From the NCBI GenBank assembly GCA_020852965.1, contig JADYZV010000075.1, forward strand, positions 1 through 64,000: a stretch of DNA of 64,000 nt. The letters are read 5' to 3'. The first letter of the stretch is position 1; each line of letters begins with the position of its first letter. The notes below the pieces were generated by a model. The model had not been told where the DNA came from and ran no database searches. It was given only the letters and a program-made list of their open reading frames with translations. Of the stretch, positions 18,413-28,977 are shown in pieces. A program made the position numbers and the translations under genes. Source of the stretch: Pirellulaceae bacterium (GTDB lineage Bacteria > Planctomycetota > Planctomycetia > Pirellulales > Pirellulaceae).

Positions 18413-20095
18413 ATGAGTGGCCAGCGGCAGGAGCGTCAGTGCGATGGTAAGACGTCGATCGGGCAGTACCTGATCCATCGCTTGCAAGACTACGGTATTG
18501 GGGCTGTATTCGGCATTCCGGGCGATTACGTTCTGGCGTTCTACGGCATGCTCGAACACAGTCCGCTCGACGTGGTGGGCTGCACCCGCGAGGACTGTGC
18601 CGGTTTCGCAGCCGATGCCTACGCGCGACTCCGCGGCATGGGCGCACTGTGTGTCACCTATTGCGTAGGAGGGCTGAGCGTCTGCAACAGCGTGGCGGGA
18701 GCCTTTGCAGAGAAGTCGCCCATCGTCGTTATCAGCGGAGCCCCAGGGCTCGACGAACGGCGCAGCAATCCACTGCTGCATCACAAAGTCCGCGATTTCC
18801 GCACACAGATGGACGTCTTCGAGAAGTTGTGCATTGCCGCAACGGAATTGATCGATCCACTGACCGCCTTTTCCGAAATCGACCGCGTGCTTGATGCGGC
18901 CGACCGCTTCAAGCGGCCGGTCTATATCGAGCTGCCGCGTGATATGGTGCACGTGGTTCCGCCCACGGCGCACAGCTACCGTCGACCTGTGAGCGAAACG
19001 TCCCCCGATGCCTTGGCAGAATCGATTCGCGAAGCGACGGTGCGCATCAACGCAGCCCGCAAACCAATCATCATCGCTGGCGTCGAGATCCATCGCTTCG
19101 GCTTGCAGGAGACGGTGCTTCGCTTAGCCGAGCAGACACAAATTCCCATTGCAGCGACGCTGCTTGGTAAAAGCGTGGTACGCGAGACCCATCCGCTGTA
19201 CGTTGGCGTCTACGAAGGTGCCATGGGTCGAGCTGAGGTGACACAGTTTGTCGAAGAAAGCGACTGCGTGCTGCTTCTCGGGACCTTTATGACCGATATC
19301 AATCTGGGCATTTACACCGCCAACCTCGACGTGACCAAGTGTATTTATGCCACCAGCGAACAACTGCAGATTTCGCACCACTTCTACGATTCGCTCCCCT
19401 TGGAAATGTTCTTGCAAGGTCTCATTGCAAGCGGCCTGGAGCCGACGCGGCGTACCATCCCCGCTGAACTGAGCGTGCGTGCTCGTCCACCGTTTGTGGT
19501 CGATCCCGAACAACCGCTGCAAGTCAGTCGCATGATGCCTATTCTCAATGAATTGCTCGCCAAGGATAACATTGTCATCGCCGATATCGGCGATTCGCTG
19601 TTTGGCGCTACCGAGCTAGTGGTCCACGAGCAGACCGATTTCCTTAGTCCGGCCTACTACACATCGATGGGCTTTGCTGTGCCGGCTACGGTTGGTGCGT
19701 GCGTGGCCAAGCCAGACCAACGCGTCGTCACGATCTGCGGCGATGGTGCGTTTCAGATGACCGGTAGCGAACTGTCGACGATCGTGCGTCGCGGATTCGC
19801 TCCGATCATAATCATCCTCGATAATCACGGCTACGGCACCGAGCGTTTTCTGCACGCTGGCGAGTGGAAGTACAATGATATACTTCCCTGGAACTATCAC
19901 AAGTTGCCCGAGATCTACGGCGCTGGTCGCGGCTACCTCGTCCAAACCGAAGGAGAATTTGCCAACGCGCTTCAGTCGGCCTGGGAGGATCGGAGTTGCG
20001 TGCAGATCATCCAAGCCAAACTGGCCGAAGGGGATGCCAGCACCACTCTCCTGCGTCTGGCAGAGCGTATGAGCCACAGCGTGGAGCGAAAATAA
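18413..20095 (+). CDS. thiamine pyrophosphate-dependent 2-oxoacid decarboxylase (pyruvate/indolepyruvate decarboxylase family)
   Basis: FGIPGDYVLAFYGMLE, LLHHKVRD (HH motif), ICGDGAFQMTGSELSTIVRRGFAPIIIILDNHGYGTE (GDG...N TPP motif). Confidence 0.9.
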   Translation: MSGQRQERQCDGKTSIGQYLIHRLQDYGIGAVFGIPGDYVLAFYGMLEHSPLDVVGCTREDCAGFAADAYARLRGMGALCVTYCVGGLSVCNSVAGAFAEKSPIVVISGAPGLDERRSNPLLHHKVRDFRTQMDVFEKLCIAATELIDPLTAFSEIDRVLDAADRFKRPVYIELPRDMVHVVPPTAHSYRRPVSETSPDALAESIREATVRINAARKPIIIAGVEIHRFGLQETVLRLAEQTQIPIAATLLGKSVVRETHPLYVGVYEGAMGRAEVTQFVEESDCVLLLGTFMTDINLGIYTANLDVTKCIYATSEQLQISHHFYDSLPLEMFLQGLIASGLEPTRRTIPAELSVRARPPFVVDPEQPLQVSRMMPILNELLAKDNIVIADIGDSLFGATELVVHEQTDFLSPAYYTSMGFAVPATVGACVAKPDQRVVTICGDGAFQMTGSELSTIVRRGFAPIIIILDNHGYGTERFLHAGEWKYNDILPWNYHKLPEIYGAGRGYLVQTEGEFANALQSAWEDRSCVQIIQAKLAEGDASTTLLRLAERMSHSVERK

Positions 20096-20180
20096 CTACC
20101 GTGATTTTATAATGTTTATCTTTGAACAGCATTGCTCAATGACGCGTTGCTGCACCACCCAAAACCCCATAAGAGATTTT

Positions 20181-20206
20181 TTCGTGTCCTTCGTGTGTTT
20201 CGTGGT
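20181..20206. repeat. short degenerate tandem motif TTCGTGTCCTTCGTGTGTTTCGTGGT
   Basis: Three TTCGTG cores in 26 bp between two genes. Confidence 0.6.
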
Positions 20207-20258
20207 TATTACAACTCCCAACCCACCAATTTCGTGAACGATTACGTCTTACGGATGC

Positions 20259-21809
20259 CTATTCCTGTGGTCCATACTTCTGCTTGAAGATCTCGATCGG
20301 ATTCCAATCGGGACGCTGATAGAGCTTCTGTTGCCGCTCGACTTGAAGGTTCGGATAGTAGTCAAAAATATCGCCGCCGTCGAGCATTCGCGGATCACCT
20401 TGTTGGGTCAACTCCTGTTGTAGTTGATTCCACAAACGTGCCTTGATCACAGCATAGTTCGGGTCATCGGCCAAGTTCTTGACGCAGTCAGGGTCCTGCT
20501 CCATATCGAACAATTCTTCCACTGGCCGCTTACCAAATGCCAGCTCGTAAAATGGGTAGTCGGGGTTGGTCACGGACAAGCCGGTCAGGTATTGCTTGGT
20601 AGGCGAGTCATCGCAATTGAGTAGACCGAATTCGGGATCACCTCCAGGCCAACGATTCGGCTTGAAGTTGTGGACAAACAAGAATTGGTCGGTGCGTATT
20701 GCCCGAGCTGGATAGCCGACCGACAGTTGCTCTCCGTCGGTGCGCCCCACGTCGTGTCGCTCCTTGCCCAACAACGTATGGTCGCGATCTGGATCGATGC
20801 GGCCCGAATGCTCGGAGAGCAATTGCTTGGCGAAACTCTGGCCAGTCATCTGCGGATGGGATGGCACACCGGCGAGTTCCAGTAGAGTGGGTGCCAAGTC
20901 GGGAAAAGTGATGAAGTCGGTAACCGTTCTCCCAGGCTTGATTTTCGCTCCCCAACGAGCAGCGAATGGGACATGAAACCCATCATCATAAATCTGTCCT
21001 TTGACCCTAGGAAACGGCATACCATGATCGCTGGTGACGATAACTAGCGTATTTTCCAGCAGCCCGCGCTGTTCGAGACTCTCAACGGCCCGGCCAATGT
21101 GCAAATCATACCATTCGACTTCGATGGCATAGTCTGCTAGATCACCACGGATCGTTTCATTGTCGGGAAAATAGGCGGGGACAGAGACCTTGCTCAAATC
21201 TCGCCCTTGTTTTTTCCAACTATCTTTTTCATACGCGCGGTGCGGTTCCGTCGGCCCCAACCAAAAGCAAAACGGACGATCCTGCGGACGGCGCTCAAGA
21301 AAGTCATCGAAATTGGAAGCGTAGTCACGTTTGGAGATACCAGAAAACGGAGGGACCAGCAACCGCTTATTGTAGACGTATCCGGCTGGATTGGCTTCCT
21401 CAGGCGGCTTGCCGTTGATTGCTGGAAAACTCCCTGGTCCCCACCCCTTGCCGGTAAGTCCCACTGCATAACCAGCCTGCTCGAGCAGATACGGATAGAA
21501 TACCCATTTGTCCGACATAATGGGTTGGTGATTGCAGGACTCTTCGAGCTGCCATGAGTAGCGGCCAGTCAGCAAGCAGGCGCGGGCCGGGGCGCATTTG
21601 GGATTGCAGTTATAGGCTTGAGTGAACATCACTCCTTCGCGAGCTATGCGATCAAAATTGGGTGTCTCAACGTAGGTGCTCCCATAGATGCCCATGCTAT
21701 CGCGCGATGCATCGTCGGCAATAATAAACAAAATGTTCGGACGCTCGGCGGCAGCTACTAGCGACATGCTTGCACAGCACAGCAGCCACACGGCCAATAG
21801 TATTCTCAT
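20259..21809 (-). CDS. secreted sulfatase (type I, formylglycine-dependent)
   Basis: Signal peptide MRILLAVWLLCCASMSLVAA; RPNILFIIADDASRDSMG; KCAPARACLLTGRYSW (C-x-P-x-R). Confidence 0.95.
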   Translation of the reverse strand: MRILLAVWLLCCASMSLVAAAERPNILFIIADDASRDSMGIYGSTYVETPNFDRIAREGVMFTQAYNCNPKCAPARACLLTGRYSWQLEESCNHQPIMSDKWVFYPYLLEQAGYAVGLTGKGWGPGSFPAINGKPPEEANPAGYVYNKRLLVPPFSGISKRDYASNFDDFLERRPQDRPFCFWLGPTEPHRAYEKDSWKKQGRDLSKVSVPAYFPDNETIRGDLADYAIEVEWYDLHIGRAVESLEQRGLLENTLVIVTSDHGMPFPRVKGQIYDDGFHVPFAARWGAKIKPGRTVTDFITFPDLAPTLLELAGVPSHPQMTGQSFAKQLLSEHSGRIDPDRDHTLLGKERHDVGRTDGEQLSVGYPARAIRTDQFLFVHNFKPNRWPGGDPEFGLLNCDDSPTKQYLTGLSVTNPDYPFYELAFGKRPVEELFDMEQDPDCVKNLADDPNYAVIKARLWNQLQQELTQQGDPRMLDGGDIFDYYPNLQVERQQKLYQRPDWNPIEIFKQKYGPQE

Positions 21810-22001
21810 TTTCGTGTTTCCTTGGTATCGAGCGAGAAATAAGTCGGATCGGCTGCCAGCCTTTCGAGCCAGAATGACTGGCTGGAAGCCTATGCCACTC
21901 GTCGCAAATCTAGACCTTCCGTGCTCCGGTCTTGCCATCCGTGCTAAGAGAAAACCGGAATTCTAGCACGGATGGAGATGCGACTCCTTCTCACTTACAT
22001 T

Positions 22002-23435
22002 CTAGCTTAAAATCGATTCGATAACTTCGCCCGCTACATCGGTCAGACGATAGCTGCGGCCATTGTTCATATAGGTCAGTCGTTCGTGGTCGAGGCCAAG
22101 CAGGTGCAACAGCGTGGCATGAAAATCATTCACGCTGACACGATTCTCGACGGCCGCATAGCCGATTTCATCGGTTTCGCCGTAGCTCTGCCCGCCCCGG
22201 ATGCCCGCCCCCGCCATCCATTGCAAAAATCCGTTGGGATTGTGATCTCGACCGTCTCCCCCCTGCGACATGGGCATGCGTCCGAACTCGCCACCCCATA
22301 TAACCAACGTCGATTCCAGCAGCCCGCGCTGTTCTAAGTCTGTCAGCAAGCCGGCGATCGGAACATCGGTAGCCGCACAATGATCCATGTGGTTCTCTTT
22401 CAACTTGCTGTGCGCATCCCACTCACCGTCACTGTAAACTTGAACAAAACGCACGCCACTCTCGACCAACCGTCGCGCCATCAAGCACTTCGACCCGTAG
22501 GATTTCGATCGCGGATTGTCGATCCCGTACAGCGCGTGGGTCTGCTCGGACTCCTGAGCCAGATCGACCACATCTTTCGCTTCCGTTTGCATGCGAAACG
22601 CAAGCTCGAACGACTGCATGCGATCCGCAAACTGCACTTCGCCAGGATGTCGTTGCAGGTGCTCTTCGTTGAGCCGGGCCATCAAGTCGAGCTGGGCACG
22701 CTGGTCGTCCTGCGTGATCTCGAACGGCCGCTGCAGATTGAGAATGGGATTGCCTTGGGAACGAAACAAGGTGCCTTGATAGGTCGTCGGTAAAAAACCT
22801 GATCCCCAGTTATGTGGCCCCCCCTTGGCACCTTTCGTATTGCCCAGCACCACGTAGCCGGGCAGATTTTGATTCTCGCTTCCCAGCCCATAGTTGACCC
22901 AAGCTCCGGCTGCCGGAAATCCGGGGCGCGCTAGACCACTATTGATTTGGTAGATGGCGGGCACATGGTCGTTCGATTCACTATAGCACGATTTGATAAA
23001 GGCCAACTTATCGACATGCTGAGCAACGTGCGTGTATTGATCGCAAACCGCCTGTCCGCACTGGCCATATTGTTTGAACGAAAATGGCGACTTCATCAGT
23101 GGGCCGGGATTGCCAAAGAAAGCCTTGATGTCGGTTGCCTTTCCGTGATGCTTGGTTAACTCGGGCTTGGGATCGAATGTGTCCACCGCGCTCGGTGCGC
23201 CTTCCATAAACAGCCAGATGACCGACTTGGCTTTCGCTGGAAAGTGACCCGCGCGAGGCGCTAGCGGGCGGGATGGATCGGGCTCAGTTCCCAACAAATG
23301 TTGTTCATCCATCAGACTGGCTAGTGCGATCAATCCAGCCCCGCCTCCCGCTCGACTGAGCCATTGGCGACGACTCAGCGGAGTGGCTACACGACCACAG
23401 GGAAATCCATGTCGGAATCGTGGATGACTCGTCAT
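22002..23435 (-). CDS. DUF1501 domain-containing protein (Tat signal)
   Basis: Twin-arginine-like SRRQWLSRAGGGAGLIALASL; VIWLFMEGAPSAVDTFDPKPEL; GGEFGRMPMSQGGDGRDHNPNGF. Confidence 0.96.
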   Translation of the reverse strand: MTSHPRFRHGFPCGRVATPLSRRQWLSRAGGGAGLIALASLMDEQHLLGTEPDPSRPLAPRAGHFPAKAKSVIWLFMEGAPSAVDTFDPKPELTKHHGKATDIKAFFGNPGPLMKSPFSFKQYGQCGQAVCDQYTHVAQHVDKLAFIKSCYSESNDHVPAIYQINSGLARPGFPAAGAWVNYGLGSENQNLPGYVVLGNTKGAKGGPHNWGSGFLPTTYQGTLFRSQGNPILNLQRPFEITQDDQRAQLDLMARLNEEHLQRHPGEVQFADRMQSFELAFRMQTEAKDVVDLAQESEQTHALYGIDNPRSKSYGSKCLMARRLVESGVRFVQVYSDGEWDAHSKLKENHMDHCAATDVPIAGLLTDLEQRGLLESTLVIWGGEFGRMPMSQGGDGRDHNPNGFLQWMAGAGIRGGQSYGETDEIGYAAVENRVSVNDFHATLLHLLGLDHERLTYMNNGRSYRLTDVAGEVIESILS

Positions 23436-23593
23436 AGGTGTACCTTTCGTTCGACGTAGACCAATTCATTCTGCGCAATCTGGGAATACCGACGGCGGAG
23501 CGTCGGGCCACATTACTTTCAATCGACGCTAATAAATTCATATAGCGATAACTGACTGGGAATGCCGACGGCGGAGCGTCGGGCCACATTGCT
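23436..23593. repeat. degenerate tandem copies of the PSD1 gene 3' end with interleaved GC-rich hairpins
   Basis: GGGAATRCCGACGGCGGAGCGTCGGGCCACATT at 23482 and 23558 (76-bp spacing); reverse translation of flanking copies gives QLSLYEFISVD* and QIAQNELVYVE, similar to the gene terminus ...FALNEFIYVD*. Confidence 0.85.
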
Positions 23594-26500
23594 TCAATCG
23601 ACGTAAATAAATTCGTTCAGCGCAAACAGCGTTTGACAGTAGTCGCTAATCGCTTGCAATCGAACATTACTTTCGGCCTCGCTATTCTGCGCGCGGCGAC
23701 TCTGGCGAGCCTCGGATTGCGCGCGGATGAAAGCGGCTGCACTGCGGAGTTCGGATTCAGTTGGCTGGCGCGTAAAGGCCATCGAGAACGACAGCTTAAC
23801 CACTTGTTCATCGTCGCCGCAGGCTTCGAGCAATCGTTCGGCGAAACCTTTCGCGCAGGAGCGGACGAACTCATCATTTAGCAGCGCTAGCGCCTGAGGA
23901 GCCACGGTCGTGTCCTGCCGCCGCGAACAACTGACCAGCAGGTCGGGACGATCGAATGCTTGAAACAACGGGTAGGGTACGACGCGTTTGTGAAACATGT
24001 AGACGCTGCGGCGCCGAGTAGCCGCGTTGTCCTGAGCGTCCTTGGGATATCCATCTTTCAAATTGCGCGCTTGGTTGGCCTCGGCTGGGATCGCAGGCTT
24101 GAAGCCAGGACCATAAGGCTCTAAGTTGAGAGTACCGCTGAGCGACAGCATGGCATCGCGCAACACTTCAGCCTCCAATCGATGTGGCGTCATCTTCCAT
24201 AGCCAGCGGTTCTCCGGATCGACCTCGGTTGCCTGGACTAGTGCCTGCAACGGCTGAGCTGTATCACCAGTCGAGTCCATTTTACTCCCTTGTTGCCAAG
24301 TTCGACTGGATAGTATCTGCCTGTGCAAGCGTTTTATCTGCCAACCATGAGCGACAAAATCGCTGGCCAATGCCTCCAATAGTTCCGGATGGGTGGGAGC
24401 ATCGCCGCGCACACCAAAATCGCTTTCGGTTCGCACGATTCCGTATCCAAAGTGATGTTGCCAGATGCGATTGACGATGACGCGCGCCAACAACGCCCCC
24501 CCGCCGTGGACTTCATCGGTAATCCACTCAGCCAGCGCGCGGCGTTGCAGTGTGCTCTTGGGAGTGGCGACAACCGACTTGGCGTCTGACCAATAGTCTT
24601 CAACATCACGGCCGGCAGATAGAATCGCCGGAAAGCCGAGCTTAACTTCCAGCTCGCGGTCGTAAAAATCGCTGCGACGGAAGAGCCAAGTCGTCCGCAC
24701 TTGCGTATCGAAGTCGCGAAAGAAATAGCCATCTTCGCCGCTCGGCAGCTTTCCGGTCGTACGATCACCGCTATGAAAGGCGCTCAACATTCGATAGTAC
24801 TCGCGCGCCGAAAATGCGTCGTACTTGTGGTCATGACAGCGCGCGCAGCCAAAGGTCAACCCCAGCAGGCTGGTACCCAGCGTGCTCACCACGTCGTCGA
24901 GCTCGTTGTAGCGATTGAACAGGCGTTCCTCCTCCAAGAACTCGTCCCCGAGCTCCGAGTGTGTGCCGCCGACGAGGAAGCCTGTCGCGATGGTCGCCTG
25001 TGGATTATCCGGCTCGTATTCGTCACCAGCAACTTGCCAACGCACGAACTGATCGAACGGCATGTCGTCATTCAGCGCGTGAATAACGAAATCGCGATAG
25101 CGGTATGCGAAGGGACGGTCTTTGTCCGACTCCTGCCCATCGCTGTCGGCGTAACGCACGAGGTCCAACCAGTGTCGCCCCCAGCGTTCCCCATAATGTC
25201 GCGTGGCCAGCAGCTCGCCGATTTGATCGTGCATGGCTTGCTGCGGATCGACCCGAAAGCGAGCTTCAAAGTCGGCTGCCTGCTCGATCGAAGGTGGCAA
25301 GCCGATGAGGTCGAAGTAAAGCCGTCGAATCAACACACGAGCTTCTGCTACTTCCGAGGGTGCTAGTTGTTGCGCCTGCAAAGCCTGCGAAATGATCGCA
25401 TCGATCGGCACTTCGGTACGCCCTTCCATCGACTCGTTAGGATCGCCTGCCTCAAACTGATCTGTTTGCGAACGAAGGCGCTGGAACGCCCAGTGCTCGC
25501 GCGATTTCTCGAGCTTCGGGTCAAGCACATCGGCATCCAGCGGCCAGTTGGCTCCTTGATCGATCCAGGCACGCAGCAGTCCGATCTGCTCGGTTGTCAG
25601 CGGATCATGATCGTCAGGGGGCATCCAACGCTCTTCGTCTACGCCAGAGACCAAGTGAATCAATGGACTGGTAAGGCTATTTCCCACAACGAGAACGGCC
25701 CCATGTTCGCCCCCTTCGAAAACGCGTGATCTGCGCGACAGATTCAAGCCCCCTTCTTCATTCCCAGACGCGTGGCACTCGAAACAATGTTCGCGCAAGA
25801 TGGGTTGTACATCCGCCACAAAGTCCACAGTGCGTGCGGCCACCGGGGGCAACCTTTCAGCCAACTGCTTTCCTGCGACAGTACCCGCCGAAAAATTTTG
25901 CGAGACTTCTTTATCGCTAAGGGCACGGTCATATATTGCTATCAGGTGTAATGCGCCCAACCAGGCTCGGCCGCCGGTCGCTTCGTCTCCCACGATCAAG
26001 CGATACGAACTATCCCAATTCGACAATTCGCCGACATCATCCCGCGTCACAGCCAGGTCACCATTCAGGTATATTCGCAAAGTGCCTGCACCGTCCTTGG
26101 TGAACACGGCCTGCGTAAGCTCGCTCGTTAATGAGCCGGCATCCGTTGTTAGACTCGGTAACCCGTTTTCGCTGGTAGCCGAGCCGCGCAGACGCACTTC
26201 GAGCCGATCCCCTTCTTGTCCCACTGTAAAATTGCGATGGCTGGCGTCGGCCGATAGCGAGATAATGCGAGCGGGTCCAGTCTGTTGCAAATTGGCTGGC
26301 TCAAACCAAACCTCAACGCTCAACTCGTTCGCCTTGCTGATGGCTGAGGTCAATGCACTGGCAGGCTCGGCTGAGCTCAGCGAGTTCTCCGATACCAGCG
26401 ACACAACTCCATACGACCGATGCAATTTGTGCGGGGCAGAGATCACCAAGTCTAAACTATCTGTAGTGCCGCTCTCGTCAGCGGAAACCGCATGCTCCGC

Positions 26501-26662
26501 ACGATTGGTAATCGTATCTTCGCCAGCTTCGCACAGCGTGTAGAGCACTTGTAGATTGCGTTCGATGCGTTGCGCACTCGCTTGTCCAAACGATCGCTGG
26601 GGCATTCCAACTGCGAAAACCGAAAGCAAGATGATAGCGTTCAACGGCAAACTGGGACGCAT
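23594..26662 (-). CDS. PSD1 domain protein (cytochrome c-like Planctomycete domain, DUF1549, DUF1553) with LamG-like domain
   Basis: VDFVADVQPILREHCFECHASGNEEGGLNLSRR; LPPSIEQAADFEARF; RYADSDGQESDKDRPFAYRYRDFVI; RVIVNRIWQHHFGYGIVRTESDFGVRGDAPTHPELLEAL. Confidence 0.96.
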   Translation of the reverse strand: MRPSLPLNAIILLSVFAVGMPQRSFGQASAQRIERNLQVLYTLCEAGEDTITNRAEHAVSADESGTTDSLDLVISAPHKLHRSYGVVSLVSENSLSSAEPASALTSAISKANELSVEVWFEPANLQQTGPARIISLSADASHRNFTVGQEGDRLEVRLRGSATSENGLPSLTTDAGSLTSELTQAVFTKDGAGTLRIYLNGDLAVTRDDVGELSNWDSSYRLIVGDEATGGRAWLGALHLIAIYDRALSDKEVSQNFSAGTVAGKQLAERLPPVAARTVDFVADVQPILREHCFECHASGNEEGGLNLSRRSRVFEGGEHGAVLVVGNSLTSPLIHLVSGVDEERWMPPDDHDPLTTEQIGLLRAWIDQGANWPLDADVLDPKLEKSREHWAFQRLRSQTDQFEAGDPNESMEGRTEVPIDAIISQALQAQQLAPSEVAEARVLIRRLYFDLIGLPPSIEQAADFEARFRVDPQQAMHDQIGELLATRHYGERWGRHWLDLVRYADSDGQESDKDRPFAYRYRDFVIHALNDDMPFDQFVRWQVAGDEYEPDNPQATIATGFLVGGTHSELGDEFLEEERLFNRYNELDDVVSTLGTSLLGLTFGCARCHDHKYDAFSAREYYRMLSAFHSGDRTTGKLPSGEDGYFFRDFDTQVRTTWLFRRSDFYDRELEVKLGFPAILSAGRDVEDYWSDAKSVVATPKSTLQRRALAEWITDEVHGGGALLARVIVNRIWQHHFGYGIVRTESDFGVRGDAPTHPELLEALASDFVAHGWQIKRLHRQILSSRTWQQGSKMDSTGDTAQPLQALVQATEVDPENRWLWKMTPHRLEAEVLRDAMLSLSGTLNLEPYGPGFKPAIPAEANQARNLKDGYPKDAQDNAATRRRSVYMFHKRVVPYPLFQAFDRPDLLVSCSRRQDTTVAPQALALLNDEFVRSCAKGFAERLLEACGDDEQVVKLSFSMAFTRQPTESELRSAAAFIRAQSEARQSRRAQNSEAESNVRLQAISDYCQTLFALNEFIYVD

Positions 26663-26882
26663 GGAAAATAACCTCACACTAGTCTACGACGCGAAAGATG
26701 ACAGCCGGAAAGTCGACACCCAACGATCACTCCACAGCCCAGCCCCAACGGTCCAACGACTCAGATAGCATATCGGGTGCCGTGACGATATCATACACGA
26801 GACCGCGCGCAGCAGTCGGAACGTATTTGAGTTAGACCGGCTGGCACGGTTTAACCCAGACTATTCTTGAGCACCTAAATCA

Positions 26883-27125
26883 AGCTGCATCGTACCCTCC
26901 CGTGTGCGGGCTCGTTGTACCACATAACTTATTTTGGCCCCCTGTGAGCTAGTCTCACAGGTGAACGCGTTTTGAATAAAGATCGAGGTTATCACCAATA
27001 CCCCACTTTTCCACCCGCTCGCCGCCTGAGGTGGCGAGCCGGTGGAAAAGTGGCCGGGATGTGGTATTTTCGTCGTGTTCTATTGATAAAACCTGGCTCA
27101 CGCCAGACAAGCTGGCATGGGACCG
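26883..27125. repeat. cluster of intergenic palindromes
   Basis: TACCCTCCCGTGTGCGGG element near 26885; CCTGTGAG(ctagt)CTCACAGG at 26941-26961; CCACTTTTCCAC-cc-GCTCGCC...GGCGAGC-cg-GTGGAAAAGTGG at 27003-27053; inverted copy of the 15094 element at 27093-27124. Confidence 0.9.
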
Positions 27126-27151
27126 TTGCAAAATCGAGATGGGTGAGTCGT

Positions 27152-28285
27152 TTAAGCTTCACGCAAAGCATTGACTATCGGAACCGTAGCGGCTTGTATG
27201 GCAGGAGCCAATCCGGCGACAACTCCGACGAGAATCGAGGTGAAGATGCCAGAGAGGGCCAAGTCGAACGAAGGCCGAAACGCTATGGTGGCACCTTCGG
27301 CTCCGATGGCGAAGCCGCCAAGCCCCAGCGCCAACAGTGCCAGCGCCGTACCAAGCCAGCCCCCTACGAGACATAGGAGCGTACTTTCGGCTAGCACCAA
27401 ACGCAATGCTCGCAGTGGTCGTACACCGATCGTTTGCAAAACCGCGTATTCTTTGATGCGATCTTGCACGCTCATGACCGTCGTTGTCGCGACGAGCGAC
27501 AGTACCAGTCCCACGCATGCATATCCAAGCCAGTGAGCGAAGCCGATCAAATCGACAAGGTCCGACAGAGTGCTCGCTTGGAAGGCACCCTTTCTGCGCG
27601 TCTTGGTGGCTACGCTGCCGGCGCGTAGCGTTTCATCGATTTGGCTGGCAACGCGATCAGGATCGGCGTCCGAGCTAAGCAGAACTTCATGCTGAGTCAC
27701 CAACCCAGCCGCGTCGAGTCCGCGCGTATACTGAAGAAACTTCAAACTGGTGTAGATTAGATTTTCCTCAGAAGGAACCGTGGATTGAAATATGCCGGCC
27801 ACGTTGACTGAAATATCGCCGATCGAGAACTGGTCGCCGACCTTAAGGCCGCGACGCTGCGCCACGTTGCGTCCGACGATCGCGGCGTCGCGCTGCGATG
27901 TGAATTGTTGCCAGCTACCAGCCAGCAGCTTTAGCGGTCGAGTTTGTTGGATCTGATCAGGGTCTGCACCGTTGAAGACGACGATGTCTAAGCTAGCGCG
28001 ACAGTTGTTCGTCCAAACTTGAATGGGCATGACATCGCGGACACCGGGCAGCTCGCTAATCTTCCGCGCATAGTCCTCGGGCAAACGGCTAGTAGTGGGA
28101 CAAAAGCGATTTTCCTGAAAGACAATCAAACTACGCTCAGCATCCGCTCCGCTGGTCAACCGCTGCAAGCCCTCTTGCACCGAACCGACGAAACAAAATA
28201 CAAACATGGCCACCGCAGCCCCCGTGACCGTCAACAGTGTTCGAGTTCTATGCCGCCACAGAGTTTTAAGTACGTAGCGTGTCAT
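27152..28285 (-). CDS. ABC transporter permease (FtsX/MacB-like)
   Basis: N-terminal TM after [19 protein letters not shown], periplasmic domain, three C-terminal TM segments ([16 protein letters not shown]). Confidence 0.92.
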   Translation of the reverse strand: MTRYVLKTLWRHRTRTLLTVTGAAVAMFVFCFVGSVQEGLQRLTSGADAERSLIVFQENRFCPTTSRLPEDYARKISELPGVRDVMPIQVWTNNCRASLDIVVFNGADPDQIQQTRPLKLLAGSWQQFTSQRDAAIVGRNVAQRRGLKVGDQFSIGDISVNVAGIFQSTVPSEENLIYTSLKFLQYTRGLDAAGLVTQHEVLLSSDADPDRVASQIDETLRAGSVATKTRRKGAFQASTLSDLVDLIGFAHWLGYACVGLVLSLVATTTVMSVQDRIKEYAVLQTIGVRPLRALRLVLAESTLLCLVGGWLGTALALLALGLGGFAIGAEGATIAFRPSFDLALSGIFTSILVGVVAGLAPAIQAATVPIVNALREA

Positions 28286-28977
28286 GACGTCTGTCCCGCC
28301 TCGGCCAACTCTAGAAACTTCCCTCGGTCGAGAACCAACTGACGCGACGCAATAGCGGCAACATCTCGGTCGTGGGTCACCATGAGCAGAGTAATGTTGA
28401 GTTCTTTATTCAAGCGTTGCAACAGCACTTGCACTTGCTCGCTCGTTTCCGCATCCAGGCTGCCGGTCGGTTCGTCGGCTACGACAACCTTAGGATGAGC
28501 AACGATCGCACGAGCAATACCGACACGTTGCTCTTGTCCGCCAGAGAGCTGTCGCGGGTAGTGTTCGGCGCGGTCGCTCAGGCCCACCGCTTCCATGGCT
28601 AGCTCGACGCGCTGCCGACGCTGGGAAGAAGACAATTTCAGCAACAGCGTCGGAAGTTCCACATTCTCATAGGCAGTCAACACAGGGATCAAATTATGCG
28701 TTTGAAAGATGTAGCCGAGGTTAGCCGCGCGCCAGTCGGCCAACTTGCTACGAGACAATTGGGTAACGTCCGTGCCCGCCACCATGATCGTTCCTGAGTC
28801 GGGTCGATCGATGCCGCTGACCAGATTCAACAGCGTGCTCTTGCCTGTGCCGCTCGGCCCCATCAACGACAAGAACTCTCCCGCTTCAATGTTCAAATCG
28901 ATGTTATCGAGTGGCGTAATCGTCTCGTCTCCTTTGCGGAAACTCTTGCTCACGCCGCGCAGTTCTACTAGCGCCAT
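28282..28977 (-). CDS. ABC transporter ATP-binding protein (LolD/MacB-type)
   Basis: [20 protein letters not shown] Walker [34 protein letters not shown] signature and Walker B. Confidence 0.96.
   Translation of the reverse strand: MALVELRGVSKSFRKGDETITPLDNIDLNIEAGEFLSLMGPSGTGKSTLLNLVSGIDRPDSGTIMVAGTDVTQLSRSKLADWRAANLGYIFQTHNLIPVLTAYENVELPTLLLKLSSSQRRQRVELAMEAVGLSDRAEHYPRQLSGGQEQRVGIARAIVAHPKVVVADEPTGSLDAETSEQVQVLLQRLNKELNITLLMVTHDRDVAAIASRQLVLDRGKFLELAEAGQTS

Noticed and set aside
18188-19093. 301-aa minus-strand ORF
   Set aside because: Antisense to the clearly coding TPP-dependent decarboxylase; no recognisable motifs.
25800-26543. 247-aa plus-strand ORF
   Set aside because: Antisense to the PSD1 gene; no motif or signal peptide.
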